Shown in pieces: positions 53,502 to 62,008 of a DNA stretch of 64,000 nucleotides. Under the pieces are notes generated by a model. The model was not told the origin of the DNA and searched no databases. It saw nothing but the letters and a program-made list of their open reading frames with translations. A program made the translations under genes and the position numbers. The stretch is from Alicyclobacillus_A sp963788285. Lineage in GTDB: Bacteria > Bacillota > Bacilli > Alicyclobacillales > Alicyclobacillaceae. Location: NCBI GenBank assembly GCA_963788285.1, contig CAWBGB010000007.1, positions 124,001 through 188,000 on the forward strand, in the 5' to 3' direction. How positions within the stretch are numbered: the first letter of the stretch is position 1; the number at the start of each line of letters is the position of its first letter.

Positions 53502-54689
53502 ATGCATCACCGGATCTCCAGCCGCGTGCGAAACATTACCCCGTCTGCGACCATGAGTGTCGACGCCAAGACCAAGGCCTTGCTCAAAGAAGGAAAACCG
53601 GTGGTCAACATGAGCGTTGGCGAACCGGATTTCGATACACCAGTCCCGGCATCGTTCGCAGGCATTCAAGCCATCACGGAGGGCAACACTCGATATACCG
53701 CAGCGGCCGGAACCCTGGAGCTGAGAAAGGCGATTGCCTCGAAATTGATGGTGGAAAACGGACTGCAGTATACACCGGAGCAGATTGTCGTGTCCTCCGG
53801 CGGAAAGCACGCTCTGTTCAACATTTTCCTGGCAATCTGCGACGATGGAGACGAAGTGGTTTTGCCAGCACCCTACTGGGTCTCTTACCCGGAGCAAATC
53901 CGGCTGGCCGGCGGGGTGCCCGTGGTGGTGTCGTGCGGTGAACAATCCGGCTACAAGCTGACGCCGGAACATTTGGAAGCAGCCATTACGTCGAAGACGA
54001 AGGCGGTCGTCATCAATTCACCGAACAACCCGACAGGCGCAGTCTATTCGGAAGCAGAGTTACGCGCGCTTGGCGAGGTGCTGACGCGATACGACGTGTA
54101 CGTCGTCACGGACGAGATTTACGAACGGCTCGTGTACAACACCCGGCATCACAGCATCGCGGCACTAATACCAGAGTTGAGGTCGCGCACCATCGTGGTC
54201 AACGGCTTCTCGAAGGCGTTTGCCATGACCGGATGGCGCCTCGGCTACACCGCCGCGCCCGTTGATATTGCGAAGGCCATCAGCAGCCTTCAGAGCCACG
54301 GAACGGGCAGCCCCTCTACCATCTCGCAAGCGGCAGGCGTGGTCGCACTTCGCTCCTTTCAACTCGAGATGGTCGAGGAATTTCAACGCCGGCGCGATTA
54401 CCTCGTCCGCGAACTGCAATCGATGCCGGGCGTGCGCTGCCTGACACCGGATGGGGCCTTCTACGTGTTCCCGGACATCAGTGATTTGTTTGGCAAGGAG
54501 TTGGAAGGCAAGGTGATCTCCTCCGCAGCTGAGTTCTGTGAACTCTTGCTGGAGCATGATCTCGTTGCCGCGGTTCCCGGCGAAGCGTTTGGAGCACCCA
54601 ACAACATCCGCCTCTCCTACGCGACGTCCTACGAAAACATCGAGACGGCCGTACAAAGAATCCGCCAATTCCTCAGCAGATTGTCTTGA
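53502..54689 (+). CDS. aspB: Aspartate aminotransferase, Bacillus AspB type (class I)
   Basis: 395 aa. MSVGEPDFDTP substrate loop, INSPNNPTGAVYSE, VVTDEIYERLVY and the PLP lysine in NGFSKAFAMTGWRLGY. The last block is the 1-beta aspartate aminotransferase signature. It interconverts aspartate and oxaloacetate with 2-oxoglutarate/glutamate; prephenate may also be a substrate in this subgroup. ATG 53502 has GAGAGGAG some distance upstream and GGGGAG next to it. An extended -10 (TGCTAAAAT, 53425-53433 region) precedes the gene. Confidence 0.92.
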   Translation: MHHRISSRVRNITPSATMSVDAKTKALLKEGKPVVNMSVGEPDFDTPVPASFAGIQAITEGNTRYTAAAGTLELRKAIASKLMVENGLQYTPEQIVVSSGGKHALFNIFLAICDDGDEVVLPAPYWVSYPEQIRLAGGVPVVVSCGEQSGYKLTPEHLEAAITSKTKAVVINSPNNPTGAVYSEAELRALGEVLTRYDVYVVTDEIYERLVYNTRHHSIAALIPELRSRTIVVNGFSKAFAMTGWRLGYTAAPVDIAKAISSLQSHGTGSPSTISQAAGVVALRSFQLEMVEEFQRRRDYLVRELQSMPGVRCLTPDGAFYVFPDISDLFGKELEGKVISSAAEFCELLLEHDLVAAVPGEAFGAPNNIRLSYATSYENIETAVQRIRQFLSRLS

Positions 54690-55026
54690 GGAGGGAACGG
54701 AAGAGATTTGCAAACCACCTTCCCAGGAAGCCCAACCTCAACGAGGCTGGCTTCGGTTACAGAACACCTTGCTAACGAAAGTTGACCTTATCATATACCC
54801 TAACAAACCTTGTATCTTGTTTGACCGTAAACTCTACGACTGGAGTTCCTGACAGTTGCCGCAGCATGCATACCATCGCCTTAGAATTCCTTCGCCCCGT
54901 TTGAAATGTCAGGACGTTTACGACGTTAGCCATCTTTATTTTGAGACCGACCGAAGTTGAGTGGTGTCCCTGGTACTGAACTTGCTCAATAGCAGGTAGG
55001 TTAACGGCGAATGATGAGCGTTACAT
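54690..55026. other. Intergenic stretch between aspB and a hairpin element
   Basis: No open frame with coding character. It may be the remains of a transposon whose right end is the hairpin at 55027-55059, but no transposase motif was found. Confidence 0.35.
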
Positions 55027-55059
55027 GAATCCCCCACCTCGTCATGAGATGGGGGATTC
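55027..55059. mobile_element. IS200/IS605-type end hairpin (candidate remnant)
   Basis: A 14-bp stem with one mismatch, GAATCCCCCACCTC (55027-55040), loop GTCAT, GAGATGGGGGATTC (55046-55059). Neither side has the T-run of a terminator. A C5/G5 hairpin beginning GAATCCCCC is common at the right end of tnpB elements. No tnpA or tnpB is nearby, so this would be a relic. An atypical terminator is the alternative. Confidence 0.4.
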
Positions 55060-55112
55060 GTCTGTGTTCTGCTTCACTTCCTGTGGGAACCAGTTGACCT
55101 CGGATTTCCAGC

Positions 55113-55331
55113 TTAGTGGATGGGATGAATCTCTGCCCCCGGGTCCATCCATTCGCCGTCGTTGGCAATCTGAATGTAACCGTGGTTGTGCAATTCCTGC
55201 ATCACTTCAAACAGGCTGTCCTTTTTGTTGGCCGGGAGGTTCCGGACGAATTCGTTGATTTCCCGGGCGTGTTTGAGCTGAATGAAGTGGACGCCGCCGT
55301 ATTTGGAGTGCAGAGATCTCTCGCGCTGCAT
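55113..55331 (-). CDS. Small protein of unknown function
   Basis: 72 aa from ATG 55331, with GAGGGGGAG five bases upstream. The sequence (for example VHFIQLKHAREINEFVRNL and KKDSLFEVMQELHNHGYIQI) looks like a soluble helical fold with a short strand. No signal peptide or membrane segment and no motif I recognise. It stands alone and divergent from the 55468 gene. Confidence 0.65.
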   Translation of the reverse strand: MQRERSLHSKYGGVHFIQLKHAREINEFVRNLPANKKDSLFEVMQELHNHGYIQIANDGEWMDPGAEIHPIH

Positions 55332-55467
55332 GTCATCTCCCCCTCGCCCCGTATTGTTCCTCTGGTCCTCTTCCTTATACTTTTAGTCGGCTCGCACCAA
55401 CGGCGTGGCGGACCAATAGAATATCGTAGTCGCCTTCCCGTATCGCGGGGTAAGGAGGTGGTCACCC

Positions 55468-56043
55468 GTGGGTGCAAAATTTTCAACCCAACGAGCGAAC
55501 ATGGAAATACGCAAACTTCGGCGCAGACTGAACAGCCTAGATCCGTCCGTACCAGGTTACAAGACCAAACGGTCAGAGATTCTGGCGGATATCCAGTTGG
55601 CGAAAAGCCAGTTGCAAAGAAGATCGCGCCCGTCGGGGGGCAAAAAGCGACCGCAACGCAAATCCGCTGCGGCCAAACGACGGTCTGCACCGGCAAAGCC
55701 AGAAACAAACAAGAGCAAGGGGAATTTGTCCAAGTTGCTGTCTCCAAAAAACTTGCAGGAGTCACTGAAGACGGTCGGAAATTTGCGCACTATGGTAAAA
55801 AATTGGATGCAGTATTTACAGCAGGCAGATCAACTGTTGGACACCATTTTCCTGACGTCGAACTCGCTTAAGGAAACCGGCGTACTCGACAAGCTCATCA
55901 AGTCAAAGGGCAAGAACCTGAAGACCGAGGACTTTACCAACATCCTGATGGCTTTGATAAACTCGCCCGTCGGGGCACATCTGTTCAAGTCCGACGACAG
56001 CGGACAGACCGGCACTGACGAACCGTCCACTCCAACCAAATGA
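55468..56043 (+). CDS. Basic, low-complexity protein of unknown function, possibly spore-related
   Basis: 191 aa from GTG 55468 with AAGGAGGTG upstream. The first third is helical and basic (MEIRKLRRRLNSL), then a Lys/Arg/Pro/Ser-rich linker (about 50-90). A helical second half follows (LSKLLSPKNLQESLKTVGNLRTMVKNW, then LQQADQLLDTIF). The KLL-x-NLQ-x-VG-x-LRTMVK layout is faintly like VrrA/YqfQ-type spore coat proteins, not enough to assign. A perfect hairpin terminator follows, shared with the convergent gene. Confidence 0.6.
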   Translation: MGAKFSTQRANMEIRKLRRRLNSLDPSVPGYKTKRSEILADIQLAKSQLQRRSRPSGGKKRPQRKSAAAKRRSAPAKPETNKSKGNLSKLLSPKNLQESLKTVGNLRTMVKNWMQYLQQADQLLDTIFLTSNSLKETGVLDKLIKSKGKNLKTEDFTNILMALINSPVGAHLFKSDDSGQTGTDEPSTPTK

Positions 56044-56080
56044 AAGTGCGGCGAAACCGTTTCGCCGCACTTTCTTTGCC
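56042..56080. terminator. Bidirectional terminator with a 16-bp perfect stem
   Basis: GAAAGTGCGGCGAAAC (56042-56057) and GTTTCGCCGCACTTTC (56059-56074), with TTT following on the plus strand. It lies between convergent genes ending at 56043 and 56095. Confidence 0.85.
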
Positions 56081-56094
56081 ATTCCAACACAGAT

Positions 56095-56526
56095 TCACTT
56101 TGTCTTCGGAACAAACTTCTTAATCTCTTTCAATGTCTGATCGTCGACGTTTTGCCCGTACTTCTGAACCAGTTCATCCACGTTCGCGTTAGGTCCATTC
56201 TTCGTCGCGTCTTTATACGCATTGACGAATTGCTTAATCCGTTGTTCCGGCACGGGTAACCCCAGTTTGTTCGCAAAGTTTTTCGCCAACTGCTCTACTT
56301 GATTCGGATCTTGCCACTGCTCCGGCCGGACTTTTTTGACGTCATCCAGGATCTCAAAAATGGCCTTCCGTTTGCCAGACAAATTCTGCTTCAGTGTATT
56401 TAGTGGCTTCCCGCCTTGCGTCGACGTTGATGCTGCGCCGACCGGGTCCTGGTTGGCCGGAGTTGCACTTGGCTTGGACACGCTGATTTTGCCTTTTTTG
56501 GCGGTACGTTTTACCGACTTTGACAC
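56095..56526 (-). CDS. Small basic protein, SpoVIF-like at low confidence
   Basis: 143 aa from GTG 56526 with AAGGAGG upstream. An N-terminal Lys/Ser/Ala-rich tail (about 45 residues) precedes a helical domain: IFEILDDVKKVRPEQWQDPNQVEQL, FANKLGLPVPEQRIKQFVNAYKD. The order D-x-x-V-x-x-L-A-x-x-FANKLGLPV is reminiscent of stage VI sporulation protein F, but the match is weak. No membrane segment or catalytic motif. Confidence 0.6.
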   Translation of the reverse strand: MSKSVKRTAKKGKISVSKPSATPANQDPVGAASTSTQGGKPLNTLKQNLSGKRKAIFEILDDVKKVRPEQWQDPNQVEQLAKNFANKLGLPVPEQRIKQFVNAYKDATKNGPNANVDELVQKYGQNVDDQTLKEIKKFVPKTK

Positions 56527-56579
56527 TGTGCACCCTCCTTGAGTGTGTATCGGCCCCCGCGAGGAGCCTTCTACATACT

Positions 56580-58031
56580 CTATGGTCGGGCCGAGGAGGA
56601 TGCGCCAACTTCGGTCGAAAAAGGGCGTTGATCAGTACGATTGTCCGACTTCGGCACCAGTGGGAAGAACACGACGCCAAATACGAGCATCGCGACGCCC
56701 AGCAGGAACGTCTTCAAGTCAACCGATCCCGCCTTCACCACCCACAATGAGTACACCGTCGCCAGCACTGCAATGATACCGTCTACCACGCGACCACGCG
56801 GATTCTCCGCATAGGTTTCTCCCCGTACGACCAGCGCAACGTGGTAGATGGAGGCAACCAAGTAGGGTAACAGGTACGACAGTGTCGCCAGTGTAATCAC
56901 GAAATTAAATGCGCCTGCCATGGAATCCGAGAGGGTTGAAAAAATCAGGACTTGCGCCATCAAGTTGGTGACGATGAGCGACGCTTTCGGCGCGCCACGA
57001 TAATTTGTCTTCAAAAACCACCGGGGAAACATTTTGTCGCGCGCTGCTTGATACGGCACTTCGGCGCTCAAGAGGATCCAACCAATGGCAGATCCGGTGA
57101 GCGAGATCAACCCGAGCGCCGCCATCACGTACCCGCCCGCGGATCCAATTACATGGTCCAGGGCATCAATCAGCGGCTTGTCTGTATTCATCAACTCGTG
57201 TTGCGGCAAAGCCCCCATGGCCAACAACGTAATCCCGACGTATATCGCAAGTGCAATCAGCAGTCCAAGTAATGTCGCCAGCTTGACGTCTCTCGCCTTC
57301 CGTGCCCGAGATGACAGGACGACAGCGGACTCCACACCGACAAACGCCCAGAGTGTGGCCAGCGCCGCATTGCTCATTTGGCCAAACAGGCCAAGCGGTG
57401 TGCCGTCAGATGCGGATCGGGGCTGAAACAATGGCAACAAATTACTCTTCTCGAACGCAAACAGGCAGATTCCAATAAAGAACACAAACCCGAGCACTTT
57501 CGCGGCGGTCGCAATGAAATTGACCTTGCCCGCGCCTTCCACGCCACCCATGATGAGGGCGTGAACACTCCACAGGAGCGCTGTGCAAACGAGAAACGTC
57601 AATCCGTGACCAACGGTTACCGTAAATCCGCCGATGCGAAACCACGTCGCGCTGCTCGTCATGATGGGGAAAAACGTGGACAGGTAACTTGCGAAGGTGG
57701 TGATGATGGCGACGTTCCCTGCCCAGTTGGCGGCCCAGTACCCCCAGGCAACCATGTATCCCGCAAGATCGGAACGGCGTGTCCCTTCACGGAAGAGCGC
57801 CTTGGCGTACGCCTGAGGTCCGCCCTTCAGCGCCGGCTTGCGAATGGCCAAGCTGCCAAATACGAGTGCGAGCATAAGGACACCCAGTCCTGTCACGCCC
57901 CAGGCCAACAAGACGCCTGCTGGACTCGCCGCTTTTGCCAATGTTGCGGGCAGCATAAAAATACCGGATCCAACCATATTGCCAACGACCAATGCCGTCA
58001 GCACCCAAATGCCAAGCTTTCCGTTACTCAT
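56580..58031 (-). CDS. APC-superfamily amino acid permease/antiporter (APA type)
   Basis: 483 aa, about 12-13 membrane segments. TM1 has VVGNMVGSGIFMLPATLA, the APC G(S/A)G substrate motif; TM6 region LATLWAFVGVESAVVLSSRAR follows the basic-amino-acid/polyamine antiporter pattern. Arginine, ornithine, lysine or another amino acid could be the substrate. The nearby polyamine and lysine genes make a basic amino acid attractive, but this is inference. ATG 58031 has AAGGAGG upstream. The roughly 170-nt leader contains a long hairpin and an intrinsic terminator, so expression is probably attenuated. Confidence 0.85.
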   Translation of the reverse strand: MSNGKLGIWVLTALVVGNMVGSGIFMLPATLAKAASPAGVLLAWGVTGLGVLMLALVFGSLAIRKPALKGGPQAYAKALFREGTRRSDLAGYMVAWGYWAANWAGNVAIITTFASYLSTFFPIMTSSATWFRIGGFTVTVGHGLTFLVCTALLWSVHALIMGGVEGAGKVNFIATAAKVLGFVFFIGICLFAFEKSNLLPLFQPRSASDGTPLGLFGQMSNAALATLWAFVGVESAVVLSSRARKARDVKLATLLGLLIALAIYVGITLLAMGALPQHELMNTDKPLIDALDHVIGSAGGYVMAALGLISLTGSAIGWILLSAEVPYQAARDKMFPRWFLKTNYRGAPKASLIVTNLMAQVLIFSTLSDSMAGAFNFVITLATLSYLLPYLVASIYHVALVVRGETYAENPRGRVVDGIIAVLATVYSLWVVKAGSVDLKTFLLGVAMLVFGVVFFPLVPKSDNRTDQRPFSTEVGASSSARP

Positions 58032-58106
58032 CGATATCCTCCTTAAATATCATGCGTAGACTGCTTGATTTATTTACCGCATTAGCGAACTAAAGTAATG
58101 ACCCAA

Positions 58107-58183
58107 CAAAAAAATCGCGTGAAACCATGCGATATCAGCACGACACCCGCATCGACGGTCTTCGCTACCGTTCGATGACGGGT
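58107..58183 (-). promoter_or_regulatory. Leader with long hairpin and intrinsic terminator (attenuator or riboswitch candidate) before the APC permease
   Basis: In transcript order: a long three-part hairpin (58145-58183; CCCG/CGGG, CATCGA/TCGATG, CGGT/ACCG), then a terminator stem ATCGC/GCGAT (58114-58118, 58129-58133) with seven T. No gene lies upstream on this strand, so the terminator must act on the permease transcript itself. I could not match it to lysine, T-box or guanidine riboswitches. Confidence 0.5.
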
Positions 58184-58205
58184 TCTATGAAATTGAACAC
58201 GTCAT

Positions 58206-58234
58206 ACTATACCCCGCATTGAACGCAGGTACAA
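58206..58234 (-). promoter_or_regulatory. Sigma-A promoter of the APC permease
   Basis: Minus strand TTGTAC (58229-58234), 17-bp spacer, TATAGT (58206-58211); eight of 12 consensus positions with ideal spacing. Confidence 0.65.
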
Positions 58235-58330
58235 CCACTAACGACGAGGAAAATTCATGAAACAGAGAAGGATTCCATGAATTTGGATATAAATGGTAGG
58301 ACAAAGGGTAAGGGAGTGTGAAATTACAAC

Positions 58331-60062
58331 ATGACATATCGGAGATCTCAAGTGGCGGTAATGTCTATCGCCACGCTGGGAATGACACTGTTACCCCAGG
58401 CCGCACTGGCTTCCACGCACGTCATGCGGACCACACATATGACGACACCCGAGAATACTCAAGTCCAGATGCCTTTACTTACAAAGGCACCACGTACATG
58501 CCCTTATACTATGTTGAGAAAATGTTGATGACCAGCGGCATTCAGAATAGCTGGGATGGCTCGCACACCCTGCAGATCTGGACCCTCAAAACAAAGCAGT
58601 CCCAGAGCGTGAATTTGAATCTCGCCGCCAAGAGTGGATCGGTTGACGTTGTGATTAGTGGAAAGACGGTTTGCAGAAACATCGATAAGGTTGTGGATGT
58701 GGATCCATCCACCAACCAAAAGACGACGTTCGTGCCTATCTGGTACATACAGCAGGTCCTAAAGTAATTGTATTTGACAACTCTTGGAATAATGGAACCA
58801 CGTGAACCGTGAAACTACCGTACGCACCGTATTCGAAGAGCGGTAAGCTCTTGGGAGGATTCACCTCGCTGCAAGACGCCGAACATGCTCTACCGCAGTA
58901 TCCGTGCGGCGTAGTAGTGGACAGCAGCGGGAACACCTGTATTCACTGAGGCTGATTTCATCAACGTGGATCTTCGCTACCCGGCGCCGAGCAACATATC
59001 CGCAAGCTCCATTGAAAAGCTCCTCAAAGACCACAATTCGCCGCTAGCCAGGCTCGATGAGTCATTCATGGCAGCCCAAAGCACCTACGGTGTCAACGCC
59101 AATTACCTGGTATCGCACGCCATCGTAGAAACGGGTTGGGGGAAAACAAGCCCGATTATAGTTTTCAATAAAAACCTGTTTAGCTACGGATCTTTTGACA
59201 ATGCTCCCGACACATCGGCTGCGATGTTTCCCTCCGAGGACTACTCCATTCGCTTCAGGCATGGGTGGTTCGTACCATTTATCTTACGCCAAGTGCAATT
59301 TACTACGTAACGCCTACGCTCGCGAGCATGCAGCAGAATTACGCATCCAATACAGATGGGCGAACTCCATTGGAAACGTGATAAACCAATTCGCCATCAA
59401 CCTTGACGACAACGTGACCAGTTACACGCAGTATCGACCAAACACGTCAACGTCGGCACCGGCTCCAGCGTCCACAGCCAAACCGGTCTACTACCTGAAC
59501 GGAGCGAAAGGCGTTGTACAGCAAACGCCGTATTACAACAGCTTGCCATTCTACCCAGATATGGCGAGCGGCGTGAAGGAGATGTTCATAAGGCCATTCA
59601 AGTGAGGGGATCAAGTGGATGACGTAGCGACGCTGCAGGCAGTACTCAATCGACAAGTGGGGACGCAGTTGGGCACGGACGGAAAGTTTGGACCGAAGAG
59701 CCGCCGTCCAACAGTACCAGACTTCTTTGTCTGCTTCGCAAAGCACGATTGCAACGGGTATCTGTGACTCCAACATGTGGAAAAGCTTGCAAATTGGTTC
59801 AGGCGTACAACAGCTCGCTCCGAGCACAGCGGTCAACATGAATCAAATCAAGGTTGGCATGGCGGGCCGCACCGTCACAGATTTTTACAGTACATCGAAC
59901 TCGTCCACAGTGATCGCCAGACTCCGGGCAGGCGACTTCCTGGTGGCAAACGGTAGCACCTCGGGAACCGTCACCATTCAGTTTGCAGATCAGAGCACTG
60001 GGCAACTAAAGACGGGCGTGGTCAAAGGAATTACACTCACCAAGGTGTCGAACGAAAGTTGA
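58331..60062 (+). pseudogene. Decayed endo-beta-N-acetylglucosaminidase (LytD-like autolysin)
   Basis: Pieces of one large secreted enzyme appear in shifting frames. ATG 58331 with a signal peptide (VAVMSIATLGMTLLPQAALA) breaks near 58470 into a stalk-like domain (FTYKGTTYMPLYYVEKMLM) ending at 58767. A segment SGKLLGGFTSLQDAEHALPQ follows, with an extra base near 58941. Then comes the glucosaminidase core (VSHAIVETGWGKTSPIIV, NLFSYGSFDNAP, FPSEDYSIRF) shifting near 59260 and 59355. Next is a Ser/Pro/Ala linker stopping at 59603. A peptidoglycan-binding-like domain (ATLQAVLNRQVGTQLGTDGKFGPKS) shifts near 59703. At least six lesions are needed, so it is a pseudogene unless the assembly is poor here. 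Confidence 0.75.
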
Positions 60063-60067
60063 TTGTT

Positions 60068-60099
60068 GAAAAGGCACCCCCTCAGCCCAGAGAGTGCCG
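60068..60099 (-). terminator. Terminator after the SDR gene
   Basis: GGCAC/GTGCC stem extended by a C/G-rich inner pairing, with TTTTC on the minus strand; about 20 bp after the stop codon. Confidence 0.6.
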
Positions 60100-60117
60100 A
60101 ACCCGTAGTCCGCATGT

Positions 60118-60864
60118 CTACGGTTCGTAGATCATCTTTTTCGTCATCCCGCCGTCCACCACGAGGTTTTCCCCGGTGATAAAATCGTTGTCCAGGTGCG
60201 TCAGGAACAGGCACGCGCGTGCGACGTCATCCGGTGTACCCACGCGGCCAGCAGGATGCTGCTCGTGATCCACCTTGCGGAGTTGCGAATAGTCCCCAGT
60301 TTCAATCCAGCCTGGGCTAATGGCGTTTACACGGATGCGATACTCGCCAAGCGACAAGGCTAGCGCGTGTGTCAAGGCAACAATTCCGCCTTTCGTAGCG
60401 GCGTACGCCTCCGAGTTCGGTTCAGACATTAATGCGCGCGTGGACGCAATGTTGACAATTGCGCCCCCGCCCGTGGTCCGCATCACTTTCGCAGCTTCTC
60501 GGGAAGCCAGGAACGTCCCTCGTAAATTCACGTTGATCACCCTGTCCCATTCCGCCACGTCCACATCGAACGGGGATTTCCACAAGCCAATGCCTGCGTT
60601 GTTAATGAGGATATCCAGTCGTCCGAATATACGCACGGTGGTCTCCACGAAAGACGTGATATCCCCCGGGTTTGCGACATCTCCCACTTGCGTGATACAG
60701 CTGCCACCCACTTCTCGGATTTGACGGCCCGTTGCCTCCAGCGTCTCCGCATCCATATCCACCAACACCACGTTGGCGCCAAACTCAGCGTACTTTGCAG
60801 CAACAGCCTTGCCAATTCCTCGAGCGGCGCCTGTCACAATCACGACTTTGCCAGCAAAGTCCAT
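60118..60864 (-). CDS. Short-chain dehydrogenase/reductase
   Basis: 248 aa, classical SDR. VTGAARGIGKAVAA cofactor loop, an Asp (VDMDAETLEA) indicating NAD preference, INNAGIG, and the catalytic Tyr/Lys in EAYAATKGG with the upstream Ser region NIAST. The substrate cannot be predicted; glucose dehydrogenase-like and 3-oxoacyl reductases share the layout. It lies 5 bp after moaA on the same strand, so they may be co-transcribed; there is no obvious functional link. Confidence 0.9.
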   Translation of the reverse strand: MDFAGKVVIVTGAARGIGKAVAAKYAEFGANVVLVDMDAETLEATGRQIREVGGSCITQVGDVANPGDITSFVETTVRIFGRLDILINNAGIGLWKSPFDVDVAEWDRVINVNLRGTFLASREAAKVMRTTGGGAIVNIASTRALMSEPNSEAYAATKGGIVALTHALALSLGEYRIRVNAISPGWIETGDYSQLRKVDHEQHPAGRVGTPDDVARACLFLTHLDNDFITGENLVVDGGMTKKMIYEP

Positions 60865-60869
60865 GCCGA

Positions 60870-61904
60870 TTAACCTCCAATCTTCGACATTTCCACGCGT
60901 GGCAAGCGCGCTGTCTCAGATGTTCTCACTTCTGAATACCGGTCATTCCGGTGAGACCAGACGGAGATCATCCGATCCAGAATCTCGTCGTCCGTCAGCC
61001 CCGAGCGGAGCCATGCTCGCACATCGTGTCCCTTTTCGGCAAACAAACACGTGTACAACTGCCCGTCCGAGGACATCCTGGCTCGCGTGCATCCGCCGCA
61101 GAACGGCTTCGTGACGGAGGCAATGATGCCGATTTCCCCTTGGCCATCGAGGTAGCGATAGCGAGTTGCAACCTCCCCCACCGTCCGTGCCGGTATCCGC
61201 TCTAGCGGCCAACGCTGGTGAATCATCGACAAGATCTCGTCCGCAGTCACCACATCCTCCATTCGCCAGCCATTGCTGTTGCCGACATCCATATATTCAA
61301 TGAAGCGTACCACGTGGCGCGTCCCGCGGAATCGCTCCGCCATCGGCACCACACTGTCTTCGTTGACGCCGCGCTTCACAACAATGTTGATTTTAACAGG
61401 CGAAAGCCCAGCCTTCGCAGCGGCATCTATCGCTTGCAGCACTCGGTCAACCGGAAACGACACGTCGTTCATCGCCTGAAACACGCCGTCGTCCAACGAG
61501 TCCAGGCTCACGGTGATTCTCCGCAGCCCCGCCGCCTTCAATGCTGCCGCCTTCTCATATGTCAACAGGGATCCATTCGTTGTCATGGCAATATCGTCGA
61601 TTCCGGGGACTTCCGCGAGCATGCGGACCAAGCGCTCCACGTCGCGGCGGAGCAGCGGCTCCCCGCCCGTCAGCCGGACCTTGCGCACGCCAAGTCGCTC
61701 AAACAACCGGACCACCCGAACAATTTCTTCGTACGTCAGGACGGCGTGCTGTGGCAAGAACGGGTAGTCTTTTCCAAACACTTCTTTCGGCATGCAGTAC
61801 GTGCACCGGAAGTTACATCGGTCTGTGATTGAGATCCGTAGATCCCGTAAGGCCCTCCCGAGCGCATCCCGGATGGTAACCTCGTCATAGGCTTTCACAT
61901 GCAT
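60870..61904 (-). CDS. moaA: GTP 3',8-cyclase MoaA
   Basis: 344 aa. Radical SAM enzyme of molybdopterin synthesis. The N-terminal cluster CNFRCTYCMPKE (CX3CX2C), the LTGGEPLLR SAM motif, the C-terminal cluster Cys in CGGCTRARMSSDGQLYTC, and the conserved GG C-terminus are all present, so the enzyme looks complete. ATG 61904 is chosen, though a GTG immediately upstream is possible. No other mo-cofactor gene is in the window. Confidence 0.96.
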   Translation of the reverse strand: MHVKAYDEVTIRDALGRALRDLRISITDRCNFRCTYCMPKEVFGKDYPFLPQHAVLTYEEIVRVVRLFERLGVRKVRLTGGEPLLRRDVERLVRMLAEVPGIDDIAMTTNGSLLTYEKAAALKAAGLRRITVSLDSLDDGVFQAMNDVSFPVDRVLQAIDAAAKAGLSPVKINIVVKRGVNEDSVVPMAERFRGTRHVVRFIEYMDVGNSNGWRMEDVVTADEILSMIHQRWPLERIPARTVGEVATRYRYLDGQGEIGIIASVTKPFCGGCTRARMSSDGQLYTCLFAEKGHDVRAWLRSGLTDDEILDRMISVWSHRNDRYSEVRTSETARLPRVEMSKIGG

Positions 61905-62008
61905 CACGCCACTTCATTCGTCATTTGCATTCGTTCCCATCATACCGCAAGCGGCTCCCCCCAAGCGAAGTACCTTGGAAGAGAGCCACACATCCACCGA
62001 TGTCTGTC

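Noticed and set aside
58032..58330. Lysine riboswitch or T-box before the APC permease
   Set aside because: The conserved L-box internal-loop sequences and the T-box AGGGTGGNACCGCG element are absent; only the generic attenuator layout remains.
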